This document shows positions 32,101-42,692 of a DNA stretch of 64,000 bases, piece after piece; positions within the stretch are counted from its first letter, which is position 1, and every line of letters starts with the position of its first letter. The DNA is from Schistocerca nitens (taxonomy: Eukaryota > Arthropoda > Insecta > Orthoptera > Acrididae). The translations under genes were made by a program, and so were the position numbers. Below the pieces are notes generated by a model. That model was given only the letters and a program-made list of their open reading frames with translations, was not told where the DNA came from and made no database searches. The stretch lies in NCBI RefSeq assembly GCF_023898315.1, contig NC_064616.1, positions 540,941,602 through 541,005,601 of the forward strand, written 5' to 3'.

Positions 32101-34083
32101 ATGTCCGATCTTTCCTGTTCTTCCCCACCACTTACCCGCAGCAAAGCTGCAGCACAAGAGGCGGAAATGCCGGCTACTCCCGCCGCCATTTCCGTCCCAC
32201 TGTCCACCTTCCAAGAGCAGGTAGCCTTGAAGGACAGACAGATCGCGGAACAGCAGGAGCTGATCGCAGAGCTGATGGGCAGTGTAAACACACAAACAGA
32301 AACACCCACACCACACACACAGGCACCTGCTGAACAACAGAAGGATATGCCCCCTACTTCACCTCTGGCGGCCCAGGCACCGACGGAACCGGAGCCAGAG
32401 CCGACAGAGGACACAACAAATACAGATGAAGACGGGCCGTGGCAGCAGGTCGGCCCAAGGCGCAAACAGCAGCCAAATACGCAGACAAGTGAGCCCACAA
32501 ACTCACGAGGCAACGGCCGAGCGCTGCTGCCAACACCATCTACACCGAGAACAGACAACAATAACGCAGGGACCAACACAAACAACCCTGCGACTGCAGC
32601 AACCACAAATATACAAGCAGCTACGCAGAACACTAACAACACCGCGACCGGCTTCCCACCGGTCATCATTCACAATTACGGAGACCTAAGTCTCCTAAAC
32701 AAAGAATTTAACAACAAGCACAGCCCCACAACATACTACTCTAAGCTCACCGGGGAACACGCCGCACTGTACGTGGCGAACAAGGCAGACTACACGAATC
32801 TACTGGACTTTCTCAAAGAAAGGAAGGTAGAACACTTCACGTACAGGACAGTCTTGGAAAAGACACAGCAGTACGTGATAAAGGGGATAGACTCACGAAC
32901 CCCAACCGAAACGGTACACAATGAACTCTCTGCTCTCGGGTGGGAGTGCATTCGGGTAAACCGAATGTCAGAGTTCGGCACAGCGAGACCGTCTCACAAC
33001 TACATGGCGGAGTTGGCCGACACGGCCAAATCCCGCGACCTGCTGAAGATAAAGCTATTTCTTCACATGGTCGTCAATGTGGAGGTGTACAACACGCCGC
33101 GCACCCCCCAACAATGCCACAACTGCCAGCGCTATGCGCACGCGGGTATCAGATGCGGTCTCGCACCCCGCTGCCGCATTTGCGCTGGCGGTCACACAGC
33201 CCAACGCTGCAAACTCCCCCATACAGCACCTCGCAAGTGCGCCAACTGTGGTGCTGCCCATCCGGCAAACTACAGAGGGTGCATTGCTCACAAAGCAGCT
33301 CTGAGGCGCAAAATCGCGAAACATGCGAAACCTACCGCCATAACAGTCCCAAAGCCGCCCCCGCGCCCAGTAAGAAGTGGAATATCCTTCGCTGGAGTGG
33401 TCGCTGGCAGCCCCAGCAGCGCGGGACGGTCAGAGGAGCCCCAGAGCTCAGAACACGCTCACCAAACACCCCCAGCAACAGACACACAACAGACAGGCAC
33501 AACACCTGACACCACACCCGCACCGGGCACACCACACGAAACAAGCAACAACAACACACTACCCCCTGAGATCGCGAACTGCAGCCCACCACAGGCTACA
33601 GAAAACGCACCTACACAGGGACAACCCCAGCGCCAGAGGAGGAGGAGAAGGAGAAACAGCCGTAGCACGAGGAACACGACCGCACCACAACAAGTAAACA
33701 GGCAACAGAACACCAACACCCACGAACACATCCCGGACACCAACTCAACAACCCACATAACACACCCACTCACCACAGAAAGCACACAGGCGCCAACAAC
33801 TGCCACACGAACAACCGACTCGCAGGCCAGCCCTCACCAAACGCCAACACTGGAACAAGCGGCCGCTAACACGACCAATAACTCGCAGGCCGACATGACC
33901 AACATCACTACAACATTCCAGAGAATAATGGAAACATTATTCCCCGGACGCACGACCACCGAAATAGTCACGAAGATTATGGGGTGTGTCTCACAACTCT
34001 TCATGCAGTTCATGTCGGGTACGCTCAACTGGACTAGCGCCAAAGCCACTATCACACCGCTTTTTACACTACTACATGGATAA
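32101..34083 (+). CDS. Jockey LINE ORF1 protein, gag-like with zinc knuckles (660 aa)
   Basis: ORF1 proteins of Jockey LINEs coat the element RNA and take part in the retrotransposition particle. I chose the ATG opening MSDLSCSSPPLTRS; the frame is open slightly upstream without an ATG. Residues 1-60 include a short helix-prone stretch (LKDRQIAEQQELIAELMG), followed by a Thr/Pro/Asn-rich low-complexity region, then a folded part (HNYGDLSLLNKEF to RTPQQ) that would be the RNA-binding domain. Three zinc knuckles lie at 33115-33282: CHNC..H....C, CRIC...H....C and CANC...HPANYRGC, the last being the Jockey hallmark. A long Gln/Thr/Asn-rich tail with an RRRRRR basic run follows. It ends with ATGGATAA overlapping the ORF2 start. 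No frameshift is seen. Confidence 0.92.
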   Translation: MSDLSCSSPPLTRSKAAAQEAEMPATPAAISVPLSTFQEQVALKDRQIAEQQELIAELMGSVNTQTETPTPHTQAPAEQQKDMPPTSPLAAQAPTEPEPEPTEDTTNTDEDGPWQQVGPRRKQQPNTQTSEPTNSRGNGRALLPTPSTPRTDNNNAGTNTNNPATAATTNIQAATQNTNNTATGFPPVIIHNYGDLSLLNKEFNNKHSPTTYYSKLTGEHAALYVANKADYTNLLDFLKERKVEHFTYRTVLEKTQQYVIKGIDSRTPTETVHNELSALGWECIRVNRMSEFGTARPSHNYMAELADTAKSRDLLKIKLFLHMVVNVEVYNTPRTPQQCHNCQRYAHAGIRCGLAPRCRICAGGHTAQRCKLPHTAPRKCANCGAAHPANYRGCIAHKAALRRKIAKHAKPTAITVPKPPPRPVRSGISFAGVVAGSPSSAGRSEEPQSSEHAHQTPPATDTQQTGTTPDTTPAPGTPHETSNNNTLPPEIANCSPPQATENAPTQGQPQRQRRRRRRNSRSTRNTTAPQQVNRQQNTNTHEHIPDTNSTTHITHPLTTESTQAPTTATRTTDSQASPHQTPTLEQAAANTTNNSQADMTNITTTFQRIMETLFPGRTTTEIVTKIMGCVSQLFMQFMSGTLNWTSAKATITPLFTLLHG

Positions 34084-36802
34084 TACACCACACCAGCCCC
34101 GAAACGCAGACTTAAACACTATCACACAGATCCTGTTTTGGAATGCCAACGGGATCGCAAGCAAAAAAGCCGAGATGGCCGCGTTCATGGAGCGAAAGGG
34201 TAACCGAATCGCTCTTGTGAACGAAACACTGCTTACGCCTCGCAAACAACTAAACTTCCCAGGTTATTGCGTCTATCGTACCGACCGAGCGGATGGCAGG
34301 AGGGGAGGCGGCACGGCAATCATCATACACAGAGACATCGACCACACGAACATCGAGCTCCCAGCACTTGAAAGACTAGAGGCTACGGCCGTCAGGGTCA
34401 AGTTCAACGGAGCCAACACCACACTGGTATCGCTATACAATCCTCCTAAAAACATAGTAACACGCGATATCAGCACAGTACTCAACATAGCACCGCGGGT
34501 AATAGCCGCTGGAGACCTCAACGCAAAACACCCCGATTGGAACTCACGAATACGAACCTCCAACGGCAAGAAACTGTACGAACACGCACTAGGCCGAAAC
34601 TACATTATACTTGGACCGGACGTTCCCACGTTCGTGCCCACACAGGCCCGACATAGGCCAGACGTGTTAGACATAGCCCTCATAAAGGGCATCACATGCA
34701 CACTCAACCTAACGGTTGAAAACGATCTGGACTCAGACCACATGCCTGTAATACTGCACATGGAAGAGACACTGCAGGACATCGTACCACGCAGGATGCT
34801 TAACTACAAGCGTGCGAATTGGACACTGTTCAAGGAAACGCTTGATAGTCGCATTCCTAACACCCACGAAATTAATAACACACAGCAAATCGATGAGGCT
34901 GTGGAGGCTCTCACAACTGCCGTCCAAGACGCAATGACTGACGCCATTCCATTTACAACACCAAGACAACACTCGACGGCCCTGCCCCAGGAAATCCTGG
35001 GCCTTATCTCAATGAGGAACCGCCTCAGGAGATACTGGCAGCGTACCAGGCGCCCGTTCTATAAACTGCACGTCAACAGACTCCAGGGCATAATACGAAA
35101 TAAAATTCAAACATTCAGAAACGAACAATGGGGACAGAAACTCGCAGGGCTGGATACCACACGTCCTGGCGTGTGGCAGCTGGCCAGACACTTCACCAGG
35201 GAGAAACATTACATTCCCACGTTACAAGGACCAGACGGCCCAGCCTACTCCGCGACGGAGAAGGCAGAGCTTATGGCCTCAACACTTGCAGCGTCTTTCA
35301 TGCCGAATCTGGTTCCTTCAGACCCAGCATTCACACTTGAAACGGACCAGGAGGTTACACGACTTGTAGCCCAGCCCTCGCGCAACGAAATAAGACGTAC
35401 TAGCACAAATGAAGTTACATGGGCTATCAAGCACACCACCGCTAGAAAAGCCCCTGGGCCTGATGGCATTCAAAACCGTGTCCTCCAGGAGTTCACGGAT
35501 AAAGCCGTAGAATACCTCGCACACATAACGAATGCCATCCTGACACACCAACACTTCCCTGACTTTTGGAAGGCGGCCAAGGTCCTGATGTTCAGGAAGC
35601 CAGGGAAAGACCACTCCCTCCCACAAAATTACCTACCCATCAGTCTGCTGTGCTCGCTCAGCAAGATTGTTGAGAAGGTAATACTAAAACGTATCACTAG
35701 GCATTGCATCGCCAACGACACCCTAAGACCGGAGCAATTCGGCTTTAGGAATCACCACTCGTCAACACAACAACTCCTCCGCGTAGTCGAACATATAACA
35801 CACGGCTACAACATGAACAAAGCCACAGGGGCCGTGTTCCTAGACATCGAAAAGGCTTTCGATCGTCTCTGGCACAACGGACTCATACGCAAACTAAGCG
35901 AAGCTGGTTTCCCGGACGGACTCGTTCGTCTCATACACTCATATCTCACGAACAGATGTTTCAACACTAACGTGCAGGATAAACAATCAACACAACACGG
36001 TATCCAAGCTGGAGTACCCCAAGGAAGCATCCTAGGGCCCATCTTGTTTAACCTGTACATTAATGACTTCCCAGCGACACGAAACACGACGTTAGCCGTC
36101 TACGCGGATGACACAGCCATCCTCGCGCAAGACTGGAAACCGTCGAACATCAACTCACGAATACAGACAGCACTCAGAACAGCTGAGCCTTGGCTGGAGC
36201 GATGGCGTATTAAAGTAAACGTCGACAAGTGCGAAGCAGTTCTGTTCACACGCAGACCGAAACTACTGCGCAAACACCAACACTGTAGACCGATAACACT
36301 ACATACACGCCCAATACGTTTCCGAGAGAAAGTCAGATACCTTGGTGTGTGGCTGGACCGGAAACTTTCATGGGGGGACCACATTGAATACGTTGCCAAC
36401 CGAGCGCACGCGAGGCTCAAACACCTCTACCCAATGCTCAACAGGGAAAGCACACTGAATAGGAGGGTGTCGAGGTCCTTATACACGACACTGATTAGAC
36501 CTCTGATGACGTACGCAGCTCCCGTCTGGGGATATGCAGCTCCCACACGACTGCGCCGCCTGCAGATCATACAGAACAAGGTACTACGAATCATTAGCAA
36601 TGCTCCACGCTACACACGCACCGTGGATCTTCACCGTGAATACCGCCTTGATACCCTCAAGGAAGTATTCAAGAAACACGCCACACGACAATACAGGAAC
36701 TCGAGACACTCGAACAATCCGTTCATCCTCACTCTGGGAAACTACGATCACAACCACAGGTGGAAACACAAGCGGCCAAAGACACTGCTTGCTAGGGCAT
36801 AA
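34076..36802 (+). CDS. Jockey LINE ORF2: AP endonuclease plus reverse transcriptase (908 aa)
   Basis: It nicks genomic DNA and primes reverse transcription of the LINE RNA. The ATG at 34076 overlaps the ORF1 stop (ATGGATAA), which suggests reinitiation. Endonuclease motifs: ILFWNANGIASKKAEM, LVNETLL, RRGGGTAIII, AAGDLNAKHPDWNS and SDHMPVI, all in order within residues 15-230. RT motifs: RKAPGPDGI, NYLPISLLCSLSKIVEKVIL, EQFGFRNHHSS, AVFLDIEKAFDRLWH, GVPQGSILGPILFNLYINDF and catalytic YADD (36101-36112), then YLGVWLDRKLSWGDHI and a C-terminal thumb region to residue 908. The only family-level oddity I see is NYLPISL for the usual NYRPISL, an Arg-to-Leu change in a conserved RT block that could weaken activity. 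Length and order are normal for Jockey. Confidence 0.94.
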   Translation: MDNTPHQPRNADLNTITQILFWNANGIASKKAEMAAFMERKGNRIALVNETLLTPRKQLNFPGYCVYRTDRADGRRGGGTAIIIHRDIDHTNIELPALERLEATAVRVKFNGANTTLVSLYNPPKNIVTRDISTVLNIAPRVIAAGDLNAKHPDWNSRIRTSNGKKLYEHALGRNYIILGPDVPTFVPTQARHRPDVLDIALIKGITCTLNLTVENDLDSDHMPVILHMEETLQDIVPRRMLNYKRANWTLFKETLDSRIPNTHEINNTQQIDEAVEALTTAVQDAMTDAIPFTTPRQHSTALPQEILGLISMRNRLRRYWQRTRRPFYKLHVNRLQGIIRNKIQTFRNEQWGQKLAGLDTTRPGVWQLARHFTREKHYIPTLQGPDGPAYSATEKAELMASTLAASFMPNLVPSDPAFTLETDQEVTRLVAQPSRNEIRRTSTNEVTWAIKHTTARKAPGPDGIQNRVLQEFTDKAVEYLAHITNAILTHQHFPDFWKAAKVLMFRKPGKDHSLPQNYLPISLLCSLSKIVEKVILKRITRHCIANDTLRPEQFGFRNHHSSTQQLLRVVEHITHGYNMNKATGAVFLDIEKAFDRLWHNGLIRKLSEAGFPDGLVRLIHSYLTNRCFNTNVQDKQSTQHGIQAGVPQGSILGPILFNLYINDFPATRNTTLAVYADDTAILAQDWKPSNINSRIQTALRTAEPWLERWRIKVNVDKCEAVLFTRRPKLLRKHQHCRPITLHTRPIRFREKVRYLGVWLDRKLSWGDHIEYVANRAHARLKHLYPMLNRESTLNRRVSRSLYTTLIRPLMTYAAPVWGYAAPTRLRRLQIIQNKVLRIISNAPRYTRTVDLHREYRLDTLKEVFKKHATRQYRNSRHSNNPFILTLGNYDHNHRWKHKRPKTLLARA

Positions 36803-37496
36803 CCACCTATGGTAAACTAACATACGCAAACAGCGACAAACGTCGGTAAGCCCCTGCATATCAGCAACACTGACTGGCAACTACCAGCTGCTATTAGAGC
36901 CGACCAACAGGCCACAGCAGGGACACCGACGAGCTCGCCCACAGACGCACGAACAATCTCCCAACACTCCCTCACACTGTGCCTCCGGTATATTACCATC
37001 GGACACGAGACCGATAACAAAACTAACTGTTGCAGGTTGCAGGACGCTGAACGAGGACTCTGTACCAGCACCAGCCGCCGAGCAGCACAAACGCACGACA
37101 TCAAGGTATCGACATGCATGATACCCACTACTAACAAAGCCTATCCTTGTACAGCCTATCGCAGGCAGCAAGACAACCGCTACTGCTCTTGCCGCCCGAC
37201 CTAACTTTCGCAGAGGTTTTTTTCCCTTGGCTCTTGCCTTGGCACTTTTTTTCCTCTGCCCTTCAAACCGCTACCCTTCGTCAGACTTCGACCAATCTAT
37301 CTCCAGATGAGTGCGTATTAATGGTTAATCCTAACCAGACGTACGCAAACATCGCAGTACCCACATCCTGCGACACCTCACTTTAGTGAATACTAACCCT
37401 TATGCAGAGATGGCAGTAGACCTTTTGTGTTGGCCATCATGCCGGTGTGGGCGTGGAGGGGCTCCACCTCTATTAAAAAAAAAATCCACCAGTGTT

Positions 37497-38734
37497 GGGG
37501 GGGCGTGTCGCCTGTCAGTGTGGGCGCTCGGCAGGTGTGGGTCACTGCCTCTCGTCACGCCCCTGCGCTGCTCGTCCTGCTGCTCGACCGCCTGGAGTGG
37601 CCGCCGCTAGCGCCGGGCGGTGGGGAGGGCACACGTTGTCGCCTCCGGCGGCCGCGGGCAGCGTCCGTCAATCGAGGAATTCCAGACGCGTTCCGCTCGC
37701 CCCATCGTCAACCGCTAACCGCCTCCACTTTTCCCAGGTGCAATCTGCTTCTTGAAGGGAATCTGTGCTCAGGGGAACACTGTTCTCAATACACCCTTCG
37801 TAATAATTTTCTAACTCTTCTCAATGATTCTTCATATTATGTCTTATGGGCGTTAACTTACAAATTATGTTAAGAATGGCTTGTGATTCAGCCGACTATT
37901 ACGCAAACAAACACTCTATCACTAATTTACAATAGTCTCATTTGTTAATCATTCCCTCAATAGCTTTACAACAGGGACTTTTTTGTTTACAATACTTGTA
38001 GTATTTTTACTTAATGGTAAATAAGAAGTAAACATTGTTTAGGAAGCTAGAATATCGAGTATGAGAAGAACCCACTCATTCCTTTACACTCTCGTGTCAT
38101 TCACGCCTCAAGTTTCACATTCTTTTACACAGATACGCAACACACAGAGGCAATCTTGACTAACTACGCAGAAAGCATTCCTGGTAACATCACATTTTCT
38201 GCATGCGTAGCTATTCATTTCAATCTACTTTCACACATAATACATAGAACATGCAGAATTTCTACCATGCATATCAAATTATTACAGACTACGTCAGTGC
38301 TACATTAACAAATACTAACACAGAACTACCAATACCCCAAAGTACCCTCTTGAATGTCTACCATACATTCCACAACCTTAATTTATACGGTAATATACTC
38401 CTCTGGCTTCCTTATTTTTGTTTTTCCTTTCCGTACCCCAGGCCGTGCCCCTGGCACGCTTTATGTGGCGTCTTGCTTCCTTCCTCTTGGCGGTGTTGAA
38501 GACTTATTTGTTAGAACATAAATTCTCCCCACTAAATGTATTATCTTTTCATCTATAGTTAAATCTTCCTGGCAAATCTTGTTCTTGCCATTTTGACTCT
38601 AGTATATACGACTTACATTGCCTTGCCGACATTGTACAATATAATACTAGGGACACAAAATCTGAGTGATATTTAGTATAGAAAGTTACGCTATCGACCT
38701 ATATTAAGTAAGTTGTAAACTGATGTACTGTTTG
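37497..38734. other. Sequence beyond the pol of gypsy copy B (possible 3' region and LTR)
   Basis: Lies downstream of the minus-strand pol that ends at 38735, so by position it should hold the 3' untranslated region and LTR of copy B. 37497-37760 is strongly GC-rich, the rest AT-rich. There is no second copy for comparison, so LTR ends cannot be set. The apparent frames (for example 37427-37873) have no known domain. Confidence 0.35.
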
Positions 38735-39433
38735 CTATTCTATTAAGGGCTTCACGTTGGATACATGATGCAGCCCTCTCGATTTCTTTGTCCGTAGGGT
38801 CTGGACTTCGTTAGCGTTGGGGCGAGGGATACGGATCACTCGGTAAGGTCCACTGTAAACGCTAAGGAATTGTTTGCAGATCCTTTTCCACTTGTTTGAT
38901 AGCTTATGTCATCGAACCCACACTTTTTGTCCATTATAAAAGTCGATTTTTCGTACTTTCTTTTGGTATGTCTTCTGCCTTATTTCGGCATCGCGCTTTA
39001 TGTTCTTCAAAGCAATGTCTATGGTCTCCTTGTGTCAGAGTTGTCATTTCTTTGGCCATGCAACCAGTTCTTTGATTCGGTTCAGAGGCTCCATATCTTT
39101 CAGTCCCAATTGCGGTGGCACATCGTTGTCGCATTCGGCAACTCGTTCAGAATTTCTTGGAATGCCTTTATATGCACGTCCCACGTGTTTTGCTTGCGGT
39201 AGCAGTATAGCCTACACAGCCGCCCTAAATCTTTCAAGACGCGTTCTGCGGGGTTAGACGAAGGGCGGAACAATGAGATTAAGTTCGCCTTCAATTTTCT
39301 CTGCTTTAACATCTGCAGCCAATGTTGAGAGTGGAATAGCGGCCCGTTGTCCGAGACTACTCGTTTGACAGGCCCGAGCTCTCGCATGAAATCGTTTACA
39401 AATGCCGCCGCCACCGTTTTCCCCGTTTCTTCA

Positions 39434-39632
39434 AAAATGGTTCAAATGGCTCTGAGCACTATGGGACTCAACTGCTGTGGTCATCAGTCCCCTAGAACTT
39501 AGAACTACTTAAACCTAACTAACCTAAGGACATCACACACATCCATGCCCGAGGCAGGATTCGAACCTGCGACCGTAGCAGTCGCACGGTTCCGGACTGC
39601 GCGCCTAGAACCACGAGACCACCGCGGCCGGC
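39434..39632 (-). mobile_element. Family I SINE, full length, with TSD
   Basis: Complete minus-strand family I element, B box GGTTCGAATCC. Flanked by a perfect 13-bp duplication CCCCGTTTCTTCA (39421-39433, 39633-39645). It interrupts the integrase of gypsy copy B between its first and second catalytic Asp. Confidence 0.96.
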
Positions 39633-40894
39633 CCCCGTTTCTTCAATCAGCGTAGTAGAGCAGACAAATTTTGATGTTAGTTCGGCAGCTACTAGAACGT
39701 ACGCGTAACCAGACTTCGTCCGAGTTATTGGCCCGAACAAGTCCACCGCAGCGACTTCTCGCAACCTGTTAGGAATTATCGGGTACATCGGAGCGGCGAA
39801 AGATTTGGTGAACTGCTTGGTCCTTTGACATGGCTCTGATCAGCCGCTGTATTCTTTTCAGCATATTATTAAAATAGCACGTCTCGCGTAGCTTCTGAAA
39901 GCTCATCCGTGCCCCCAAAGTGCCCATAGCTTAGGTGGGTGTACCGCACTACTTTATTGGTCATTTACTCAGATATTACCACCAGCCATCGCGAGTCTTC
40001 TATGCTCCGTTTCCGGAAAAGAATCCCATTTTCTAACATGTAATATTGCCTAATGGCAGCTTGATTCCTGTCCCTCCACTTTTCCTTCACTTATTTGAAT
40101 ATGGTGTCCTTGTCTTGCTCGCGGCCGACATCCTTTAGTGACATTGTCACAAACTTTCCGAAGGTGATATTTTTCAGGTACAAAATGCTGAAATTGTTTT
40201 CACCCGGTTCACCGTCTACTCCGTTCCTTAGACCTACCGGAGCCCGAGAGAGAGGGTCTGCAATCAGGTTCTTTTCCACTGGTATATACTTTATTTTAAA
40301 GTTGTATTGTTGTTGGTAAAGCGCCCAGTGAAATAACCTGCCATGGGCCCAACTTTGCCGATATCAGAAATTGTAGTGCCCGATGGTCGGTAAATACCTT
40401 TGTGTTCCTTCCGTATAGGAAGTATCTAAATTTACTGAACGCCCAGGCTACTGCCAGCCCCTCGAGTTCCGTGACCGAGTAGTTTCTTTCTGTTGGGGAC
40501 AACACTCTGCTCACGAAAGAATCGGGCTTCCAGGTCGACGAATCTTTAGCGTCTTCTCCTTGAAACAGAACAGCGCCAATGCCGTTCGCCGAACTGTCCG
40601 TCATCAGGTAGAAATAACGACTCAAGTCTGTGTGTGCGAGAATAGGTGCATTCACTAATGCCTCCTTCAATCTTTCTAATTCGTCTTGTGCTTGAGCGTC
40701 CCAATACCAAATCGTATTCTTTCCTGTTAGCGTGCAGAGACGTGGCGTGGCCAGCACGCTAAAGTTCACAAATTTCTTGAAAAAATTTGTGACTCCTAAG
40801 TATCCTCTTAGTTGCCTCTTCGTTGTTGGCCTTAGAAATTCACCAATCGCTTTAATTCTCTCAGGGTCATGTTGTATCCCGTCCACCGAAACTA

Positions 40895-42315
40895 CACTCC
40901 TGGAAATGGAAAAAAGAACACATTGACACCGGTGTGTCAGACCCACCATACTTGCTCCGGACACTGCGAGAGGGCTGTACAAGCAATGATCACACGCACG
41001 GCACAGCGGACACACCAGGAACCGCGGTGTTGGCCGTCGAATGGCGCTAGCTGCACAGCATTTGTGCACCGCCGCCGTCAGTGTCAGCCAGTTTGTCGTG
41101 GCATACGGAGCTCCATCGCAGTCTTTAACACTGGTAGCATGCCGCGACAGCGTGGACGTGAACCGTATGTGCAGTTGACGGACTTTGAGCGAGGGCGTAT
41201 AGTGGGCATGCGGAAGGCCGGGTGGACGTACCGCCGAATTGCTCAACACGTGGGGCGTGAGGTCTCCACAGTACATCGATGTTGTCGTCAGTGGTCGGCG
41301 GAAGGTGCACGTGCCCGTCGACCTGGGACCGGACCGCAGCGACGCACGGATGCACGCCAAGACCGTAGGATCCTACGCAGTGCCGTAGGGGACCGCACCG
41401 CCACTTCCCAGCAAATTAGGGACACTGTTGCTCCTGGGGTATCGGCGAGGACCATTCGCAACCGTCTCCATGAAGCTGGGCTACGGTCCCGCACACCGTT
41501 AGGCCGTCTTCCGCTCACGCCCCAACATCGTGCAGCCCGCCTCCAGTGGTGTCGCGACAGGCGTGAATGGAGGGACGAATGGAGACGTGTCGTCTTCAGC
41601 GATGAGAGTCGCTTCTGCCTTGGTGCCAATGATGGTCGTATGCGTGTTTGGCGCCGTGCAGGTGAGCGCCACAATCAGGACTGCATACGACCGAGGCACA
41701 CAGGGCCAACACCCGGCATCATGGTGTGGGGAGCGATCTCCTACACTTGCCGTACACCACTGGTGATCGTCGAGGGGACACTGAATAGTGCACGGTACAT
41801 CCAAACCGTCATCGAACCCATCGTTCTACCATCCTAGACCGGCAAGGGAACTTGCTGTTCCAACAGGACAATGCACGTCCGCATGTATCCCGTGCCACCC
41901 AACGTGCTCTAGAAGGTGTAAGTCAACTACCCTGGCCAGCAAGATCTCCGGATCTGTCCCCCATTGAGCATGTTTGGGACTGGATGAAGCGTCGTCTCAC
42001 GCGGTCTGCACGTCCAGCACGAACGCTGGTCCAACTGAGGCGCCAGGTGGAAATGGCATGGCAAGCCGTTCCACAGGACTACATCCAGCATCTCTACGAT
42101 CGTCTCCATGGGAGAATAGCAGCCTGCATTGCTGCGAAAGGTGGATATACACTGTACTAGTGCCGACATTGTGCATGCTCTGTTGCCTGTGTCTATGTGC
42201 CTGTGGTTCTGTCAGTGTGATCATGTGATGTATCCGACCCCAGAAATGTGTCAATAAAGTTTCCCCTTCCTGGGCCAATGAATTCACGGTGTTATTATTT
42301 CAATTTCCAGGAGTG
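40895..42315 (+). mobile_element. Tc1-like DNA transposon, copy 2
   Basis: Same element as 5938-7359, same orientation, about 99 percent identical by hand count. Inverted repeats CACTCCTGGAAATGGAAA and, inverted, CAATTTCCAGGAGTG, with three mismatches over 27 bp. TA flanks both ends (40893-40894, 42316-42317). It landed in the RT region of gypsy copy B; removing it restores the pol reading IKFLRHI-VSVDGIQ with a single TA, which confirms the boundaries. Confidence 0.96.
41139..42160 (+). pseudogene. Tc1-like transposase with one frameshift
   Basis: It starts at the same ATG as copy 1 and matches it to residue about 230, including FSDESRFCL with the normal Ser beside the first catalytic Asp. 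One T is missing in the CTACCATCC tract near 41832 relative to CTACCATTCC in copy 1, which shifts the frame to a stop at 41835-41837. The rest (FQQDNARPHVSR, SPDLSPIEHVWD to GGYTLY) is intact in the next frame to 42160. Apart from that single-base loss, no other inactivating change is visible. Regulation is as in copy 1: any promoter would lie in the 245 bp before the ATG. Confidence 0.93.
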
Positions 42316-42440
42316 TATATGACGTAGAAACTTTATTCTCTTACGCCCAAATGGAGATTTATCTAGGTTAACTGTAATACCGGGTCTTTCAAAAGCGTCT
42401 AATAAACTGTTGAACGCCTCATTGTGGTTTTGGGAGTGAC

Positions 42441-42627
42441 AAGTCGCTAGTCGACAGGACACGGAAACATTCTTTTTGCGGGTGTGGTTCTTTGGAGGAA
42501 ACAGTGTGTTCGTTTCCTGCGTTATCGTATGCATGTATTGTGTTTGTGCGGTACAATAAAGGTGATTATTCCCAGTATAAAATCCACGCAAGCGTTTTCC
42601 TTTAATGTAGTGAAATTACCCCTACAT
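42441..42627 (+). other. LTR end and primer-binding-like site of a second gypsy lineage
   Basis: The segment contains AATAAA (about 42556) and ends ACCCCTACA (to about 42627), followed by TAAGTGGTGACCCCG. A TGGTGACCCCG just after an LTR end and shortly before gag is typical of one arthropod gypsy group. The LTR is 5' truncated where it meets gypsy copy B; the junction is placed only approximately. Confidence 0.55.
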
Positions 42628-42692
42628 AAGTGGTGACCCCGTAAGTAAGTGGTGTGACAGTTTGGATATTTTCCGCGCCGTCTCGTATCGAC

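Larger units (their letters stand above)
31641..37484 (+). mobile_element. Jockey-type LINE with two open reading frames
   Basis: The order is a GC-rich leader, ORF1 (32101-34083), overlapping ORF2 (34076-36802), a 3' untranslated region of about 670 bp and a short A tail (37475-37484). TCCACCAGTGCT at 31629-31640 and TCCACCAGTGTT at 37485-37496 (11 of 12) form a candidate target duplication, which would set the 5' end at 31641 and the length near 5.84 kb. The zinc-knuckle ORF1 and the ORF1/ORF2 overlap are Jockey-clade traits. Both frames are free of stops, so this copy could be a source element. Confidence 0.88.
38735..42440 (-). pseudogene. Gypsy-type pol (copy B), split by a SINE and a Tc1 transposon
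   Basis: Reading down from 42440: the end of the RT palm (NEAFNSLLDAF, GITVNLDKSPFG, IKFLRHI), then the Tc1 insertion, then VSVDGIQHDPERIKAIGEFL and TTKRQLRGYLGVTNFFKKF. RNase H follows with LMTDSSANGIGAVLFQ, SVTELEGLAVAWAFSKFRY and FTDHRALQFL. The integrase has VDLFGPITRTKSG (first Asp) and VSDNGPLFHS (second Asp), with a SINE between, then SSNPAERVLKDLG (Glu). The C-terminus reads LHHVSNVKPLIE with its stop at 38735-38737. The catalytic YxDD part of RT, protease and gag are missing upstream, where another gypsy lineage abuts. Several stops and frameshifts occur. RNase H and integrase closely parallel those of copy D, so it is the same clade. Confidence 0.9.

Noticed and set aside
32070..32669. 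199-codon minus-strand frame resembling a membrane protein
   Set aside because: Antisense of Jockey ORF1; no independent support.
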